Source of the DNA: Castor canadensis
Taxonomy: Eukaryota; Chordata; Mammalia; Rodentia; Castoridae
Assembly (NCBI RefSeq): GCF_047511655.1
Contig: NC_133389.1
Span: 41,275,295-41,339,294, forward strand
Direction: 5' to 3'
Length of the DNA stretch: 64,000 nt
In this document: positions 14,800 to 27,704 of the stretch, piece after piece
Position numbering within the stretch: the stretch's first letter is position 1
Layout of the letters: each line of letters begins with the position of its first letter
Made by a program: the position numbers and the translations under genes
Notes under the pieces: generated by a model
Told to the model about the DNA's origin: nothing
The model's input: only the letters and a program-made list of their open reading frames with translations
The model's database searches: none

Positions 14800-15360
14800 A
14801 TGTGTCTGCACTTCTCTTGCAGGTGCGTCGTCTCCAGTGCACTGCTCAGTCAATCAGTTAACACCGGGTGTCATCAGTATGTACAGCGTGTAAGAACTAC
14901 TGTATTGATGCATTCACTCAGCCGTGGGGAGCGCTGCACAAAATCACTGAACATGGCAGGAATCATTTATTTCTGTGAAGGGAATCAGTCCTAATCTTGG
15001 AAACCTTGCAGCACTTGGCTTCTGTCTGCTTGACTTTGGGCATTAACCTTCAGAACACGAACAAGACGGGGTTCGGGTAAATCCAACAAAAAATAGATAC
15101 GGGAATAAATCTATCCAAATGGGATTGCTTTGTGTTTCATAAATGAATCGACCATGGTGATGATAATGTAATAAAAGGCATTTAAAAGTTTTGAAATACA
15201 GCTTTATCTAGCTGATCGCTTAATGCAGAAAATTACCTGTAATAAAAAAGGTCTTAAGCACACTAAACGTAGAGCCATTAAATCCACTCACAGGAATGCT
15301 GAAACTCCCCGAAAGGTTAAAAGGCTGGCCGCGGACAGCCTTTATATTTCTGGTTTCTGT
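14800..15360. promoter_or_regulatory. CpG-rich non-repetitive intronic block, candidate conserved element/enhancer
   Basis: I count 16 CpG dinucleotides in 14821-15360, while 42001-43260 in the same window has none. The block matches no SINE or LINE I know and has no long open frame. It carries several homeodomain-type cores, including ttaatg, a taataaaa at about 15168-15176 and, just past the block, cttgattaatg. Retained CpGs in an otherwise CpG-depleted, AT-rich intron suggest low methylation or purifying selection. The regulatory role is inference; it could also be a cryptic or poison exon region, since it contains a tattacag|gtaatt junction. Confidence 0.45.
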
Positions 15361-15689
15361 GCAATTTCTACCAATTTTACAACATCTCAGTTACTTGATT
15401 AATGTTCTTTGACTAACAGTTGTTGGGATCCCCTGAAATACTACCTTGACTCCATACTCTCATGCTGTCAAAAACAATGTCATTTTATTTGCACAGGATA
15501 TCAGCTGAATGGTCAACATGTTGGCCATAAGATTTAGCAATCAAATGATTACAGAACTGAAAAATTAAATAGCACTTAAATGAGAGAAGGCAAATTCAGC
15601 TGAGATTGAAAGCTGTATGAGAAATGAAAATGTTGGGAAATCTATTCTAAATGATATGGTCGCTAATGATAACACTAGACAGCTCCCTT

Positions 15690-15780
15690 TGATTCCTACA
15701 CTTAGAGAGCTCTTATAAAGTACCAGGCACTGTGGGGGAAAAAAGATACAAAGATTAACACAATACTGTCCTTCTCACCT
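15690..15780 (-). mobile_element. L2-like LINE fragment
   Basis: Contains taaagtaccaggcactgtgg, the complement of the common L2 3' sequence, followed by degraded sequence. Confidence 0.45.
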
Positions 15781-17284
15781 TTAGCCTGCCATCAATAATA
15801 TATTTAATGAGAGCATATGTGCTCTAAAATACTTAAGATGTGTTTTTTTTTCTTCCAGGCATATATGCGACTGCAAACAAACTATGCACATACTTGCATA
15901 AATCTCTCTTATGTTGTAATAAGAACTACAAGCACTTTGTAGACATTAACCTAATGATCCAATAAAACAGAAGACACAACACAGTACTTTAGATAACAGT
16001 TAAGTTCACGTTGCCCACTATGTAAAACTTCACAAAAGAATGAAGCCTATATATAAAACAGTGAATTTTCAGAGTCTATGTTAAACAGATTTTAACTTCT
16101 TGTCTTAGAAAAATATAAAGACATCCTAAAAATATTCAGTGTGTGTACATATAAAGTTAGAGAATTTATTTTAGAAAACATTGGCTAAGAAAAAAGATGA
16201 CATAACTAGTGGCCTAGAATCTGGAATTGGAAGTCAAAGATGACATGCTTTTTGAGAGCATTTGAGCTAAATAATAATTTAAGACACAAAAATGTGGTCT
16301 TCCATTTCTAGAGCCGAGAGGAATCTACAATAGAAAAATCAGCAACCAGAAAGAAACCACAATAGAATTAATTTAAGAATAAAAACCCATAGCCATTTTC
16401 AATTTTAAAGAGTAAGGCAGTGATAAAGAATGCTAACAAATATTGAGCCTACTTTAATAATTTTTTGGACTAGCATTTCCTGTTCAGAAAAATCAAACAA
16501 TATTTGTCAACACAATATTTTTTAAATACTCACATATACCATATGGGCCTGGAGATGACCAAAATTAAGGACCCATCATGTCAGAAAAATAGCTTTTAAG
16601 TATATTAAAAATATACACTTTTTTATTTTTGTTCCCAAATACCTCTAGAGGAAGATAAGCAAAACTTGGGAAGTATATATTTACTATGACAATAATGCTA
16701 GAGGTAAGGTAGTAGGTGGTGAGTCCAACTCAGGCACACCAGGATTCAGTTACCAGCACAGCAAACGAGCATCTGGATTTCACAGTCTATATGCTGTTAT
16801 TTTAAACTGAGTCTGTGCTGGTCTTGAGGTATCCTACTCACTTTCTAGGAAGCAGGATTTGTTTGACACCAGAGACTAGGGTACCTTCCATGCATATCAG
16901 AATGATGTCAAAAGGAGAAAAAACAATACTGCCCCTGTAGAGATGCTGGGGAGAGCCTGGGTGATACTAACCTACTGCACCTAGACAATGCTCCTGTCCA
17001 CATGGCTCCTGGTCCTTGCACTCTGCAAGGAAAGAGGGCTAGCAGGTTTTCTTGGGGGCTGGGGGGGTAATGTAAATATTTCTGCAATTATAAGCATATC
17101 AACCACTCAAATACAGGCTGCCATGTCCTTTTCCCAATACTCTACAAAGCATGAAATGCGTTTTGGGTCAGGGCAACCTGGGGGGCGGGTAAGACAGAAC
17201 AGAAAGAGATAGTACAGTGAGCAGGAACACTCATTTCCCATCAGAAGGACCATTGTTGCTACTCAAAAAAAGTATCAAATCTAG

Positions 17285-17505
17285 ATTTTGTTTTTCACTA
17301 CTGGATCCTAACAGGAGGGCTCTTCACATGCTAGGCAAGCATTGTACCACTGACCCACACCCCAGTATTTTGTAATTTCAAGACAGAGTCTTGTCGAGTT
17401 ACCCAGCCTGTCCTCAAACTTGCTATATAGCCCCAGCTGGTTTTATAATTATGAGCTTCCTGTCTCAGTTTCTTGAGAATGTGTCAACCATGCCCAGATC
17501 AAATC
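17285..17505 (-). mobile_element. Dimeric B1-ID SINE, diverged
   Basis: On the minus strand a degraded B1 (gatctgggcatggttgaca to tctgtcttgaaa) is followed by an ID half (ggggtgtgggtcagtggtac, gcttgcctagcatgtgaag). The order B1 then ID is the same as at 46699-46912, supporting one dimer family. Confidence 0.7.
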
Positions 17506-18107
17506 TAGATTTTTAGTTGCGTTTTCCTATTTTTAAATTATGAGTCAGAACAAATGAAGATGCAGTTGGGCCAAATGCAGTCCTCGGGCAGAAATCTTTG
17601 ATATCTACTAACCACCATTCTGCCCACAATATGGATATTAAAGTGCTTCTCCTCTGAGTTGCTATCTGCTGAGGAACTGGGCTTTCTGCAGAGCTATTTG
17701 AATGGCTGTGTAATGCAAATGCAATGGTCACAAGGCTTTACAGCAAGTGAAAGATTTAACTATATCTGTGTAATGGTGGGCAAGTTACTTGGGTAAATGT
17801 CCCTGTTAAACAGAGACACTGATGAGGGCAAGATGCTTTAAATAGGAAGTCTACAGAACAGTATTTTTCACAAAATATTCAATAAATGCTATTTTTTACT
17901 ATTCATATGATGTATCAATTCTGCAACAATGCATTTGCTGAAGACTTACATACTACAGTGTAAACTCTGCTAATTCATAGCAGTGAACATGACTAAAGTT
18001 TTAATTATTTTACATTTTGGCTAGGACTAAGAATGAGAATGAACAGTAAGAATTTGTCTTAACCAGAACTGTCATTGTCATGGTATCAGACAAGCATCCA
18101 ACTGCTA

Positions 18108-18235
18108 CAGTTTTGTTTTTTGGCTTGAGACAAGGTCTCATCTATGTAGTCCAGGTTAAGCTCAAACTTGTATTCCTCCTGCCTCAGCCTGCAGAGTGCT
18201 GACATTACAGGCATGCACCACCATGCATGGCCAAC
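18108..18235 (-). mobile_element. B1 SINE
   Basis: Complement of B1: gagacaaggtctcatctatg, gtccaggttaagctcaaact and ttacaggcatgcaccaccat. Confidence 0.85.
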
Positions 18236-20589
18236 AGCTAGATTTTTGTAGGCTGCATTAGTGAATACTTTAGAGACTTTGTGGGGAGCATTTGATCCTA
18301 CATTCTACCCTGATGTGGACCATGCCACTGTTGATGGCCACATTCCAGGATACACCTAAGCATAAGATCTATCCATTCTACTTCTACCTAGCCAGGCAGC
18401 CTTCCTGAGCATGGTCTTTACAAATCCTCCATGCTTGGCTAAATGTTTACCACCTTCTCAAGCCACAAGTACAGTCTGCAGTCTTGTTCCACCACACACA
18501 GTGTAGCTTGATTCATTCCTTCTGCCCAGCCATTACAATCAGCCTTAAGAATTCTCTTCAGGTCTCATAATCCTTCAAATTGCAGGAATACAAGGTGTGG
18601 AGTACACTGTGCATATATGCTGTCTGTGTATGATGAATCTGGAGCCAGTTTTTTAAAGATCTACTGGGGAATGATTAGTAGGCCATCTAGCCTCCCCTCA
18701 GTAAGTCCTCTGGGGCTGTGTCTAGCACCTCTCTTCAAAATGGAGAATACTGACACCATGTTATTTTCACCTTTTAGTTTTTGCTAAAATTCCAAGAAAA
18801 CAAAAAAGATTGCTTTATTATATGTTACAAAAATAATAGATGTTATCTTCAATTTAACATAATTAGCTAAATATGAATACCCCATGCCTAAAAAATAAGT
18901 TCATGTAATATATAGAGTAAGAAAATAGGATTAGGAGAGCTACTTTAGGACTGTGGATAGTGTACCCTGTACAAGAGTACCTTAAAAGGGGTTCATTCTT
19001 GCTATGATGCCTTGGATGTGTGTGGGGGAAGTCTTTTCCTACTCCATACCTGGCTAGTGGTGGCCCTGTTGAGTTTTGGCATCAATATTATTTAATCAGT
19101 CTTACTATTTACCATGCATTCATTTTATGGGTATGATTATCACTGGATACTTCCAATTGCTCTATGTTGGAATGCTAATAGTTTATCTTAATGAGCAACT
19201 GAAATCCTATCATTGTAAATCCAGAAAGAAGCAATGTCAGAACTTAAATAAGCAAGTAGATGGTAAGTGTAAATTCAGTCTACTATGAAGGAATGTACCT
19301 TCAAGCTGGTCACATGTCTAATGTGCTACTGCTTAAACTACTGAGAGTGAAATGTCAATACCTATGATGTTCAAGAGTACAATTAGACTTACCAAGTTTG
19401 ATACATGTAGTTCCTATTTAATAAGAAAGAAATTTATAGGCTTAAATCTAAAAGCAATCTTACTTTTTAATGGAAACAAACCTAAGAGAACTAAATCACT
19501 CTAGGCAATGTGAAATGACTCAGAGCCACATCAATTTAATTCTGGCTTTAAGTGAAAGGAAAGAAATCAAAAGATGCTGACTGAACATGCTTCTCTCTCT
19601 CCAGATACAGTGCAATATTTTCTTAAAAAAGAGCAGGAAAATACCTTTAGATAAACATTTCATTTTGTAGAAAGAAAACTTGTCAGATACTTCTAAAAAT
19701 AAGGGAAGAGTTCTTATGTCTACCTTAATGGAAAAAATAAAGTAGAAAAACTGAAAATCAGAAGCTTCTGTGTAGTTTGGAATTTTAAACCACAAATGAC
19801 TGCTTTATTTTAATAGGATACACCACCAACAAATGCAACTGAATGTAATAAGCCCTTCAGTAAAATTCTGAAAACATCACATGCTGTGAATGCTAAAATT
19901 AAATAACTACAAATACACACAGGAAACAGCTGCCTGTGTCAGGCACCAACAACTTATATTGTTGCTAGTATGTGAAATGTCAACACTCATGTTCAGAAAC
20001 AGTTATCATGCACCATAACCTTTGGAATTTCACAGAACTGGACAAACACATAACGCTAAAGCAAAACACCAAGAATATCTCTGCCCTGCAATATCAAAAG
20101 GGAAGAGGATCTGCAACTTTATAAATAAATTCTACTACCCTAAATAAATGATGATGGAAGTCAAATAAACCAACAGAACCAACATAGAAAGGTCATGTTT
20201 ACCACCATTTATTTGCCCTAACACAACTCATCCTTACTCTATCTTTCATTTTCTTCTGATGTTTAAAAACTTCCAAAATTTAATCTTTCCTAATTATCCT
20301 TCTTTAAAATTCAAAATCTAATCATTTCACATTTTTTATGATCATAACATCTAAAACACCAAGGCAAAAAATAAGGCAGGAACAAGGGAATAAACAATAA
20401 TCGCCTCTCAGCATAGATTTCTGAATATGCTTATCTAGAACAGAAATCTGCTGAAATAATATAATGTTCATGCAATTATGTCTAACACATGATGTTAATA
20501 ATATTTTGATGAATAGAAGGTAAAAGGGACCCAAACATTTGAAAAGAATGAAAATATTCTTTTGTTTGTTGGCTGATAACTTTTGTTCC

Positions 20590-20672
20590 TGTTTGTGGTA
20601 CTAGGCATGGAACCGAGGGCCTCAGACATGCTAGGCAAGTACTCTACAACTGAGCTATATTCCCAGCCTGAG
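20590..20672 (-). mobile_element. ID-type SINE
   Basis: The plus strand complement reads gtggtactaggcatggaacc, catgctaggcaagtactct and actgagctatattcccagc. Confidence 0.78.
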
Positions 20673-21204
20673 ATAAATTAAAATACTCTGTGTTGATAGT
20701 CAAGGGGCATTATAGCTTTCATACAGTCCAGCTATAATTACACACAACCAACAGTTGCTGTGAAAGTCAAGAAGCCCACTTACTATAGCAACATTCTTTA
20801 GGTGGGTGAACTGTGAGGACCTCCTATGTAGGAAATTGTGTCTGGGCTTATTTTGCAAGGGTATTTCTTTTATCTTATTATCTCCACTATACTTGAAATT
20901 ATAAAGGACCTTGGGAATTTGTTTTTTGTTTTCTTTCACCTATATCCTTCTAAGAATCTATATTGGCCCTAATGAATCAGAATATATTTGTAATGAAATA
21001 ACATCAGCTTCTGTATTTGAGTGTGAGCTATTAAGACGTACTGGTACTAAAATAAGCAGCCTGTGTTTGAAAGTGGTGTTCCTAATGACTATGTATTGCT
21101 TTTCTTATGCTACACAAAAACTCAAGTATATAAATTTCCATGCATAGTGTCAAAACTTGTTATGTCCAATTACATGTTACATTACTGAAAGGCAGTATTA
21201 GTAA

Positions 21205-21415
21205 AGAGGTTAGAATCTCGAGCTATGATTCTAAATACAAATGTCATCTCCAAGATTTATTTGATGGGTGATTTTAGACAAGTAATCTAACTTCTCTGGG
21301 CCTTAGTTTCTGTATTTGAAAAACAGGGGTATGAGCATATATCAAATGATTTGTAAAAGGATTAAATGAACACGCAACATGAAGGCATAATGTAAATATC
21401 AGCTACTATAATCAT
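21205..21415 (+). mobile_element. MIR SINE
   Basis: Near full-length ancient MIR with the degraded core gtaatctaacttctctgggc, cttagtttctgtatttg and ggattaaatgaac. Confidence 0.75.
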
Positions 21416-22934
21416 TTTTAAGGTTGTTCAGCTGGTCTTAGGTTTGTATGATTTTGACTTGTACTTATACACATCTACATAAAACATATTCACAAACACA
21501 GAGAACATGAAAGTGGACATATATATATACACACATATTTACATAATACTCTTAACAAAAAATATCTATTCAACTATTGAAAAGAAAAGAAAGCTGCATA
21601 TTTGTGCAGTTATTGTAATTTAAAATACTGTATGTTCAGTCAATTTTTGAATTGCTGTCTTAAGAAAGTCAACAATTACAGGGAACGTGGGAAAAATTTT
21701 GCAAAGACAACTTTTCTTCTAACTGTATTTCCAATATGAATTTTGTTATCAACCAAACAGCATATCGGATATATATTGAACCTACCCTTTTGGTAACTAA
21801 TTTGCTACTTGGTAGTAAAATAGAAGTTGCAATAATACACAACTCTTTCAGGACATTAAGATAAGATTACAGAACAAGGTTCGTAAAACAAGGCTTAAAT
21901 CATAAAGTGTCAAGTGGCACTTCTTATGCACACATGCTCCACAACAAAAAACAAAACAACACCGCATAATACTTGAGTAATTTAAAAAAAGTTTCAAATG
22001 ACATGAAACCAAAGTACAAAATAATGTCACATAACAATACAGAGAACTGAATCTTTATCTTCTCACCCATACAGAGGAAGATTCCACAGTTTGCACATTT
22101 TTCAAATCATTGCACTTTAGAAGAATATGTTTCATTTATGACCCCATTTATGTTTCTTAAATGTCATGGCCACAGGTGTCCAGTTTTGTGTCCTTTGTGG
22201 CATCCTGGTTAGTACTTTATTACCTACATCCTATTCACCACCCAAATGAACCTTTGTCTAGGCTCCCCTACTACTCCATTTTTTATTTTCCCAATTGAAA
22301 AGGTATCTCAACTCTGATTGCAGTTTTGTTCTTTGGAATCTAACATGTTTCACAAAATCCCATTATATAAGTGGCAAAATTCCCATGGTTATTTGACCTA
22401 TGCAGGAAGAAATACTTTTATTGCCCTAAATATATTACCAATGGGTAGAAATGCTGCAATTTCAATAATATGGAATAGAAAAGTAATACAACTCAGTAAA
22501 AAATTCAGTTTCTTTCCAATGTTTTCTTGTTTGAGGAAGAGGAGGAGATGGATAGACACATTTCAGGCCTAGAAGACTGGATACAAATATTTAGAAGCTT
22601 TAGAGGTTGGTGGGACTTTTTAAAATTAACTTTGTTTTAGAAAACATGGTTTCTCTTTTCCTATTTATATCACAAGAATGATACCCCTATTTCTGGAGCG
22701 GAAGTGGAGGTGGTTTGGGACAGAAGGGCAAAATGAGACTGCCAAGAAGAATGTAGCTAAACAAGGGAAAACTAGGAATTCAGGCTAAAGGATGTGTGCC
22801 TTCCATTTACTAACACAATTACTAGTGTAACCATCCATAACAGTCTCACCCACCACAATACCTCTTCCTTTTCTTCAGACCATTCAGCTTGCTGGTATGA
22901 GAGAAGTGGCTAATGTTTGTTGAGAAAATATTAT

Positions 22935-23130
22935 GATCCAGACACTAGGTACCATGTGCTTCAGATGTATCACCTCAGTTAATTCTCAGGTCAGTCCATG
23001 TGGAAGGTACTATTACTTCCCACACTTTCAAGGGAAGGAATTTGAGATTCAGAGCCTAGGTTCACAGAGTAATGATTCAAACCAGGCTATGTCAGCACTC
23101 AGACTTCAACCTTATAACCATCACCTCTCA
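22935..23130 (-). mobile_element. MIR SINE
   Basis: The plus strand shows the complement of MIR: ggtactattacttcccacac, tttgagattcagagcc and a gattcaaaccaggc motif. Confidence 0.7.
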
Positions 23131-23628
23131 CTACCATCTCAGCACAAGATCAAGACAGCTTATGTAATATCAGGATATTATAACTTCCATTCAACATCAA
23201 ACAACATACACTGACGAACATTCTATATATAAGTAAGTAAGCAATGTTACCATTTTTTATTTATAATTTTAATACATCTCAATAAAAGAAATTATCATTA
23301 TGCCAACTATCACATAAACATAATGGCATCATAAATAGAAACATTTTCTTCAAATTACTCAATGCATTTATGAATCCAACCGATTTACTATAAATCACAT
23401 ACATGTGAAAATGTAATGCTTTTATGTATTTCCAAGCACATGTTCTAACATCTATTTCACAAGATTCTCATCCCAGTCTCTCCTACATTTCCATGTAGAC
23501 TACAATTCTATACACAACAGTATACTGGAGGCTCTATTCAGGATGTCTCTAATGCATTCTGATTGCCAGGTTCTTATTTACTTGATTAGCAGACATCAAT
23601 TACTTTATGTGGGCAGAACTGAAAGTCA

Positions 23629-23799
<171 letters not shown>

Positions 23800-23951
23800 T
23801 TACTAATTTAAATTCCTTTTTTTACATCCACAGTAATTAACTCTCTTAGAACCTTTCTCCATTTGAAAATGGATACTTAAAATAAAGCAGAAGAGTATCT
23901 AGATCAGAAGAGACAGGTCATTTAATAACTGTGTCTAGACCTCCCCGTTTC

Positions 23952-23991
23952 CTTACCCACTGATACCATTTCTACTGTATCAGTGGGTAAG
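23952..23991. repeat. 15-bp perfect inverted repeat near exon 5
   Basis: Arms 23952-23966 (cttacccactgatac) and 23977-23991 (gtatcagtgggtaag) are exact complements with a 10-nt loop. A third copy of the arm core, tacccactgatc, follows at 23994-24005. It sits about 180 nt upstream of the exon 5 acceptor on the gene strand. Confidence 0.92.
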
Positions 23992-24881
23992 ATACCCACT
24001 GATCTATAGATCTATAGTATCTGTAGAGCTATTGTATGGACATAAAAAATACCAAAGTATCTGCCTCAAGAGTTAGGATCAGTACACACTGTTAGACTCT
24101 GAATAATGGAGTTTGGGCAATGCAGAAACCATTTAAATGAATGAAATTCTTTAAAATCTACTCATTCACAGACATTATGGTTCTTATACTTAAGATCCTT
24201 CTCTCTGTAGACTCTATGACTTTTTGGGCTATGTTTCTCTTACAATGGGATGAGGCATGTGTTAACAAGAAGGAAAAATGAAATCTGAAATTTTTTAAAA
24301 AATGGTGCTCTCTGCAGATTGCAATATAAACTTACTATTTTCACAAGTCAGGTTTTCTTTTGGCCTATTCTACAGAAGACATTTCCTTCTAACAGGTAGC
24401 TTTTTAATACACTGACATCTCCCTGACATGAGTGGCCAAAGAGTCTACAGTTAGACACCGTCTGTTCTATGAAACCAAGGTGCAAGCTATAGCTCTTCAT
24501 TCAGCCCTAGGTTTAACACTACAGTGATCTTGGCAGGAGCACACAGGCTGGCCCTTCTCTGTGTATACTAGAGAAGAAGGAGTGATTTGGAGATTCAAAG
24601 TGAGGAAGCACTAGGATTAGTAGCAGAATAGAATCATATGTAAAAGGCAGGAGGCAAGAGGAAGTTAGATGGAAGAAAATAACTTGAGAACATATTGTAA
24701 AAGTCTAAAACATGATTTTTTAAGGGCATCAGGGTGAATGCTAAGTCTAAAATTTCCCAAGTAATGGTAACTGGGGGGGGGGCAGGGAATAGTGACCAGA
24801 CTTTTAAAGATAAGTAGAAGAGTAAAAATCATTATAGCTTTCACCCCTAGAACCCCCAAAATATTATAGTAAAAAATAGAA

Positions 24882-24935
24882 GTATATATATACATATATA
24901 TATATATGTGTGTATGTGTATATATATATATACAC
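24882..24935. repeat. TA-rich microsatellite
   Basis: Alternating TA with TG interruptions; self-complementary, so a cruciform is possible. A run of ten G lies nearby at 24773-24782. Confidence 0.9.
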
Positions 24936-25089
24936 AATGTTAAGAGCACTCAAGTTGCTTTTGATTAACTTAAGTACTTCTTGCCTAGAAATGAACATGG
25001 GCTCATGAGAAGAGGATTTAGGGAAAACAGTTAATCAAGGTTTGTTTTAAACCAGGAAATATTCAGGAACATATTTAAGAAAATAACTG

Positions 25090-25285
25090 CTAATCTAGGC
25101 ACTTTACATATGTTAACTAGTTTTGTCCTTGTATTTTTTTTACAAGACACAAAGTAGTATCTCCATATTTTAGAGTGCAGAAAGGCTCAATTAGTTGCCC
25201 ATGGTTACATAAGCAATAAAACAGCAGAGCTGGGATCCAAGGGCATCCCAGTCTAGTTCTGGAACCCAGGGTTTTTCTAACTAAA
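25090..25285 (-). mobile_element. MIR SINE
   Basis: Complement of MIR with cactttacatatgttaac, aaggctcaattagttgcc and agagctgggatccaaggg. Confidence 0.75.
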
Positions 25286-26772
25286 ATATTTGGCCTCGAA
25301 AGTCAAAATGTGATACACATGTCTAAAGAAGTATAATTTATTGTGTGATGTCAGAGGTACTAAAACAGGAAATTAATATGGTTGAGGGAAGCAAGTTATT
25401 CAGCTCTTGACATGAAAAGTTAAGAACTGTAGGTGAGTGAAAGGACCAGAAAGTACTACGGTGAAAAAAGATTTGCACATACAGTGATAGAAGTCCTTTA
25501 ATTAAACATCTGGTGATTCCTTTTCTACTTGATACAATATGAATGGTCTACTTGAGAAACATTTTTAATACTGCCTCATAAACTATGGTTCCTAGACTTC
25601 ACTTCTTGAAATGATACTAGAGTAATTTGTAACGCTTCACTAAATCTTACTTTATAAAGACAAATTTATTTTGTGCACTGATTATATAGATGACCTCTTC
25701 AATGTTCTGAAGTCTCTAGGAAGTGTGACAAACGAGGAAGGTAACAGAAAGGTGGCCAAGGTACATAATCCCAAATGAACAAATTGAAATGGATATATTG
25801 TAGATGCAGCCAAAATGAAAGCATACATTTGCAAATGTTTTATTACTTTCACATTCTTAGTAGAACTTAAGCCCAGAAAACTGAAAACTTACTGGCTGGC
25901 TAAGAAGCATAACCAAATGCAATCAACGGGTATTAGGGAATTTATGGGAAATAGGTGACTGCTTTTGCATACTGGATATCAAAATTCAAATTTACTACCA
26001 ATTTGCTTAGGAAATGCTTTAAGTCTTAAGTCTTTCAAAGGTAAACTTCAATAAAGCAGGATCAAATAACAACAAATTCTGATTGAGTATCCATAATTAA
26101 GCCTTTGGGTGCTTTTTATTTTTTGACTTCTCTAAGAAGCAGTGCAGTCAGCTGCCTTTCGTGTGGATAACAGCTGTCTGCTCAGCATTTGCTCTATTTC
26201 TCCCTGAACTAGAAAGCCATCAATATGGGGAAACCTACTGAAGCATCAGTATCCGTGGTTTAAATTTATTATTTCACTGTGTTCATAGTGATTCACATAC
26301 ATTTACATATGTTCTTTTCCAAAGAAAGATTCTGTTCAATTTAGAGCCTAGAACTTCAGAGGGAAGGCAGGCGAATAGAGTTCAGGTGCCATCAAGGAAC
26401 ATCATAAAGTTGATTCTCAAAATCAGCCTTTCTTGATCTCCTTCTACTTGCTTTTGTCTTACATTTTATCCCAGACTCAATGAAGCAACACATATGTTTC
26501 TGTACTAGTTAGCCATTCTCCTCCTCCAGCCTTCCTTTTGGAACTTGGTACTGACATACTTGTCTGAGTCAAACCATTTTTATGTATTTACTCCTGATAA
26601 CATAATTATAAAACTTTAAAGACAAGTGAAATGTATTTAAAAAATAAAATCTCTATGTAGTTACTCCTTTGGAGTAAAAATGTTTATTTCTAGGGGAAAA
26701 ATGTCAAGAAAGAAAAATAAGGATAGGTATACATATAATTCACGTATAGGCTCTAAGCAGTGTATGTATGAG

Positions 26773-26795
26773 CTGTGTGTGTGTGCGTGTGTGTA
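26773..26795. repeat. GT microsatellite
   Basis: About 11 GT units with one GC interruption. Confidence 0.9.
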
Positions 26796-27269
26796 TTTTT
26801 AAAGTACTGACAAATATAGACCCTTAACATGAACATAGGAGTTGTTTTATTTAATTTTTGGCTGAACCAAAAAAAAATTCATTCAGTGAGTAACTGGTTT
26901 GTGCTGGATCATGCAGACTTGTACCTGTGACAAAGTACAAGGTTTTCACCTTTTTAACTTACTCTTGCAGATTTCTAAATAATAGATATGATAAATAAGT
27001 AATTAGGGGCATATTTTAAACAGGTGTCTGGATATTTATCTAAAGGACTGAGTTGAGTCTGGCCTCTGAAATACAAACCACAGAAAAATTAACATTAAAG
27101 GGAGGACCAGGGGAAATCCCTTATAAGTAAAATTACAACAGGAGCCAGGAAAAGTGAAGAATTAGGACAGATGATTTATCCAATAAATATCAAACCCTGA
27201 CATGCAGCTTAGAAACTGATATCTTTTTGGTATTCAGGACAGAATGGGAGCTATTTTTTTCTGACTGTA

Positions 27270-27300
27270 CCCTGGCATGGTCATAGAACTAATGCCAGGG
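27270..27300. repeat. 9-bp inverted repeat
   Basis: ccctggcat (27270-27278) and atgccaggg (27292-27300), 13-nt spacer; perfect. Confidence 0.85.
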
Positions 27301-27704
27301 CTTTATCCTCCAAACCCCACAAGGCAGCTTGCCTTTCTCAGAGGTGGACAAACTGAAGATGAGGAAACAAAAAGAAGAAGAGTTTTCCCTGGAACCATTA
27401 TAATTCATCATTTAAGTAACATTTAATTTAACATTTTCCTTGCCTCCCAAAAGTAGGCTAGTCAAAAATCAAGTTAAAACTATCCTTTACTTTGCCTACC
27501 TCTACTCTCACTCAAGATCCCAGGCCCCACCCTCAAAACATCCTATGTAGAAGGGCTGGGAGCAGAGGCCAGTGGAAGATTACAGGTAACTGTGAAGCAG
27601 CCTTGAAGGCCAGAAAAACTGGTGACTGTGTTCCAGCAAAATCATGAATTTGGGCTTTAGTTCTTGGTGTCTCAAAGTTGTCCCCCTCTGGCCTCTTATT
27701 CTTT

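Noticed and set aside
17030-17070. G-rich run (ggggg ct ggggggg) as a possible G-quadruplex.
   Set aside because: Only two long G runs with one more GGG far upstream; spacing is poor and the signal is weak.
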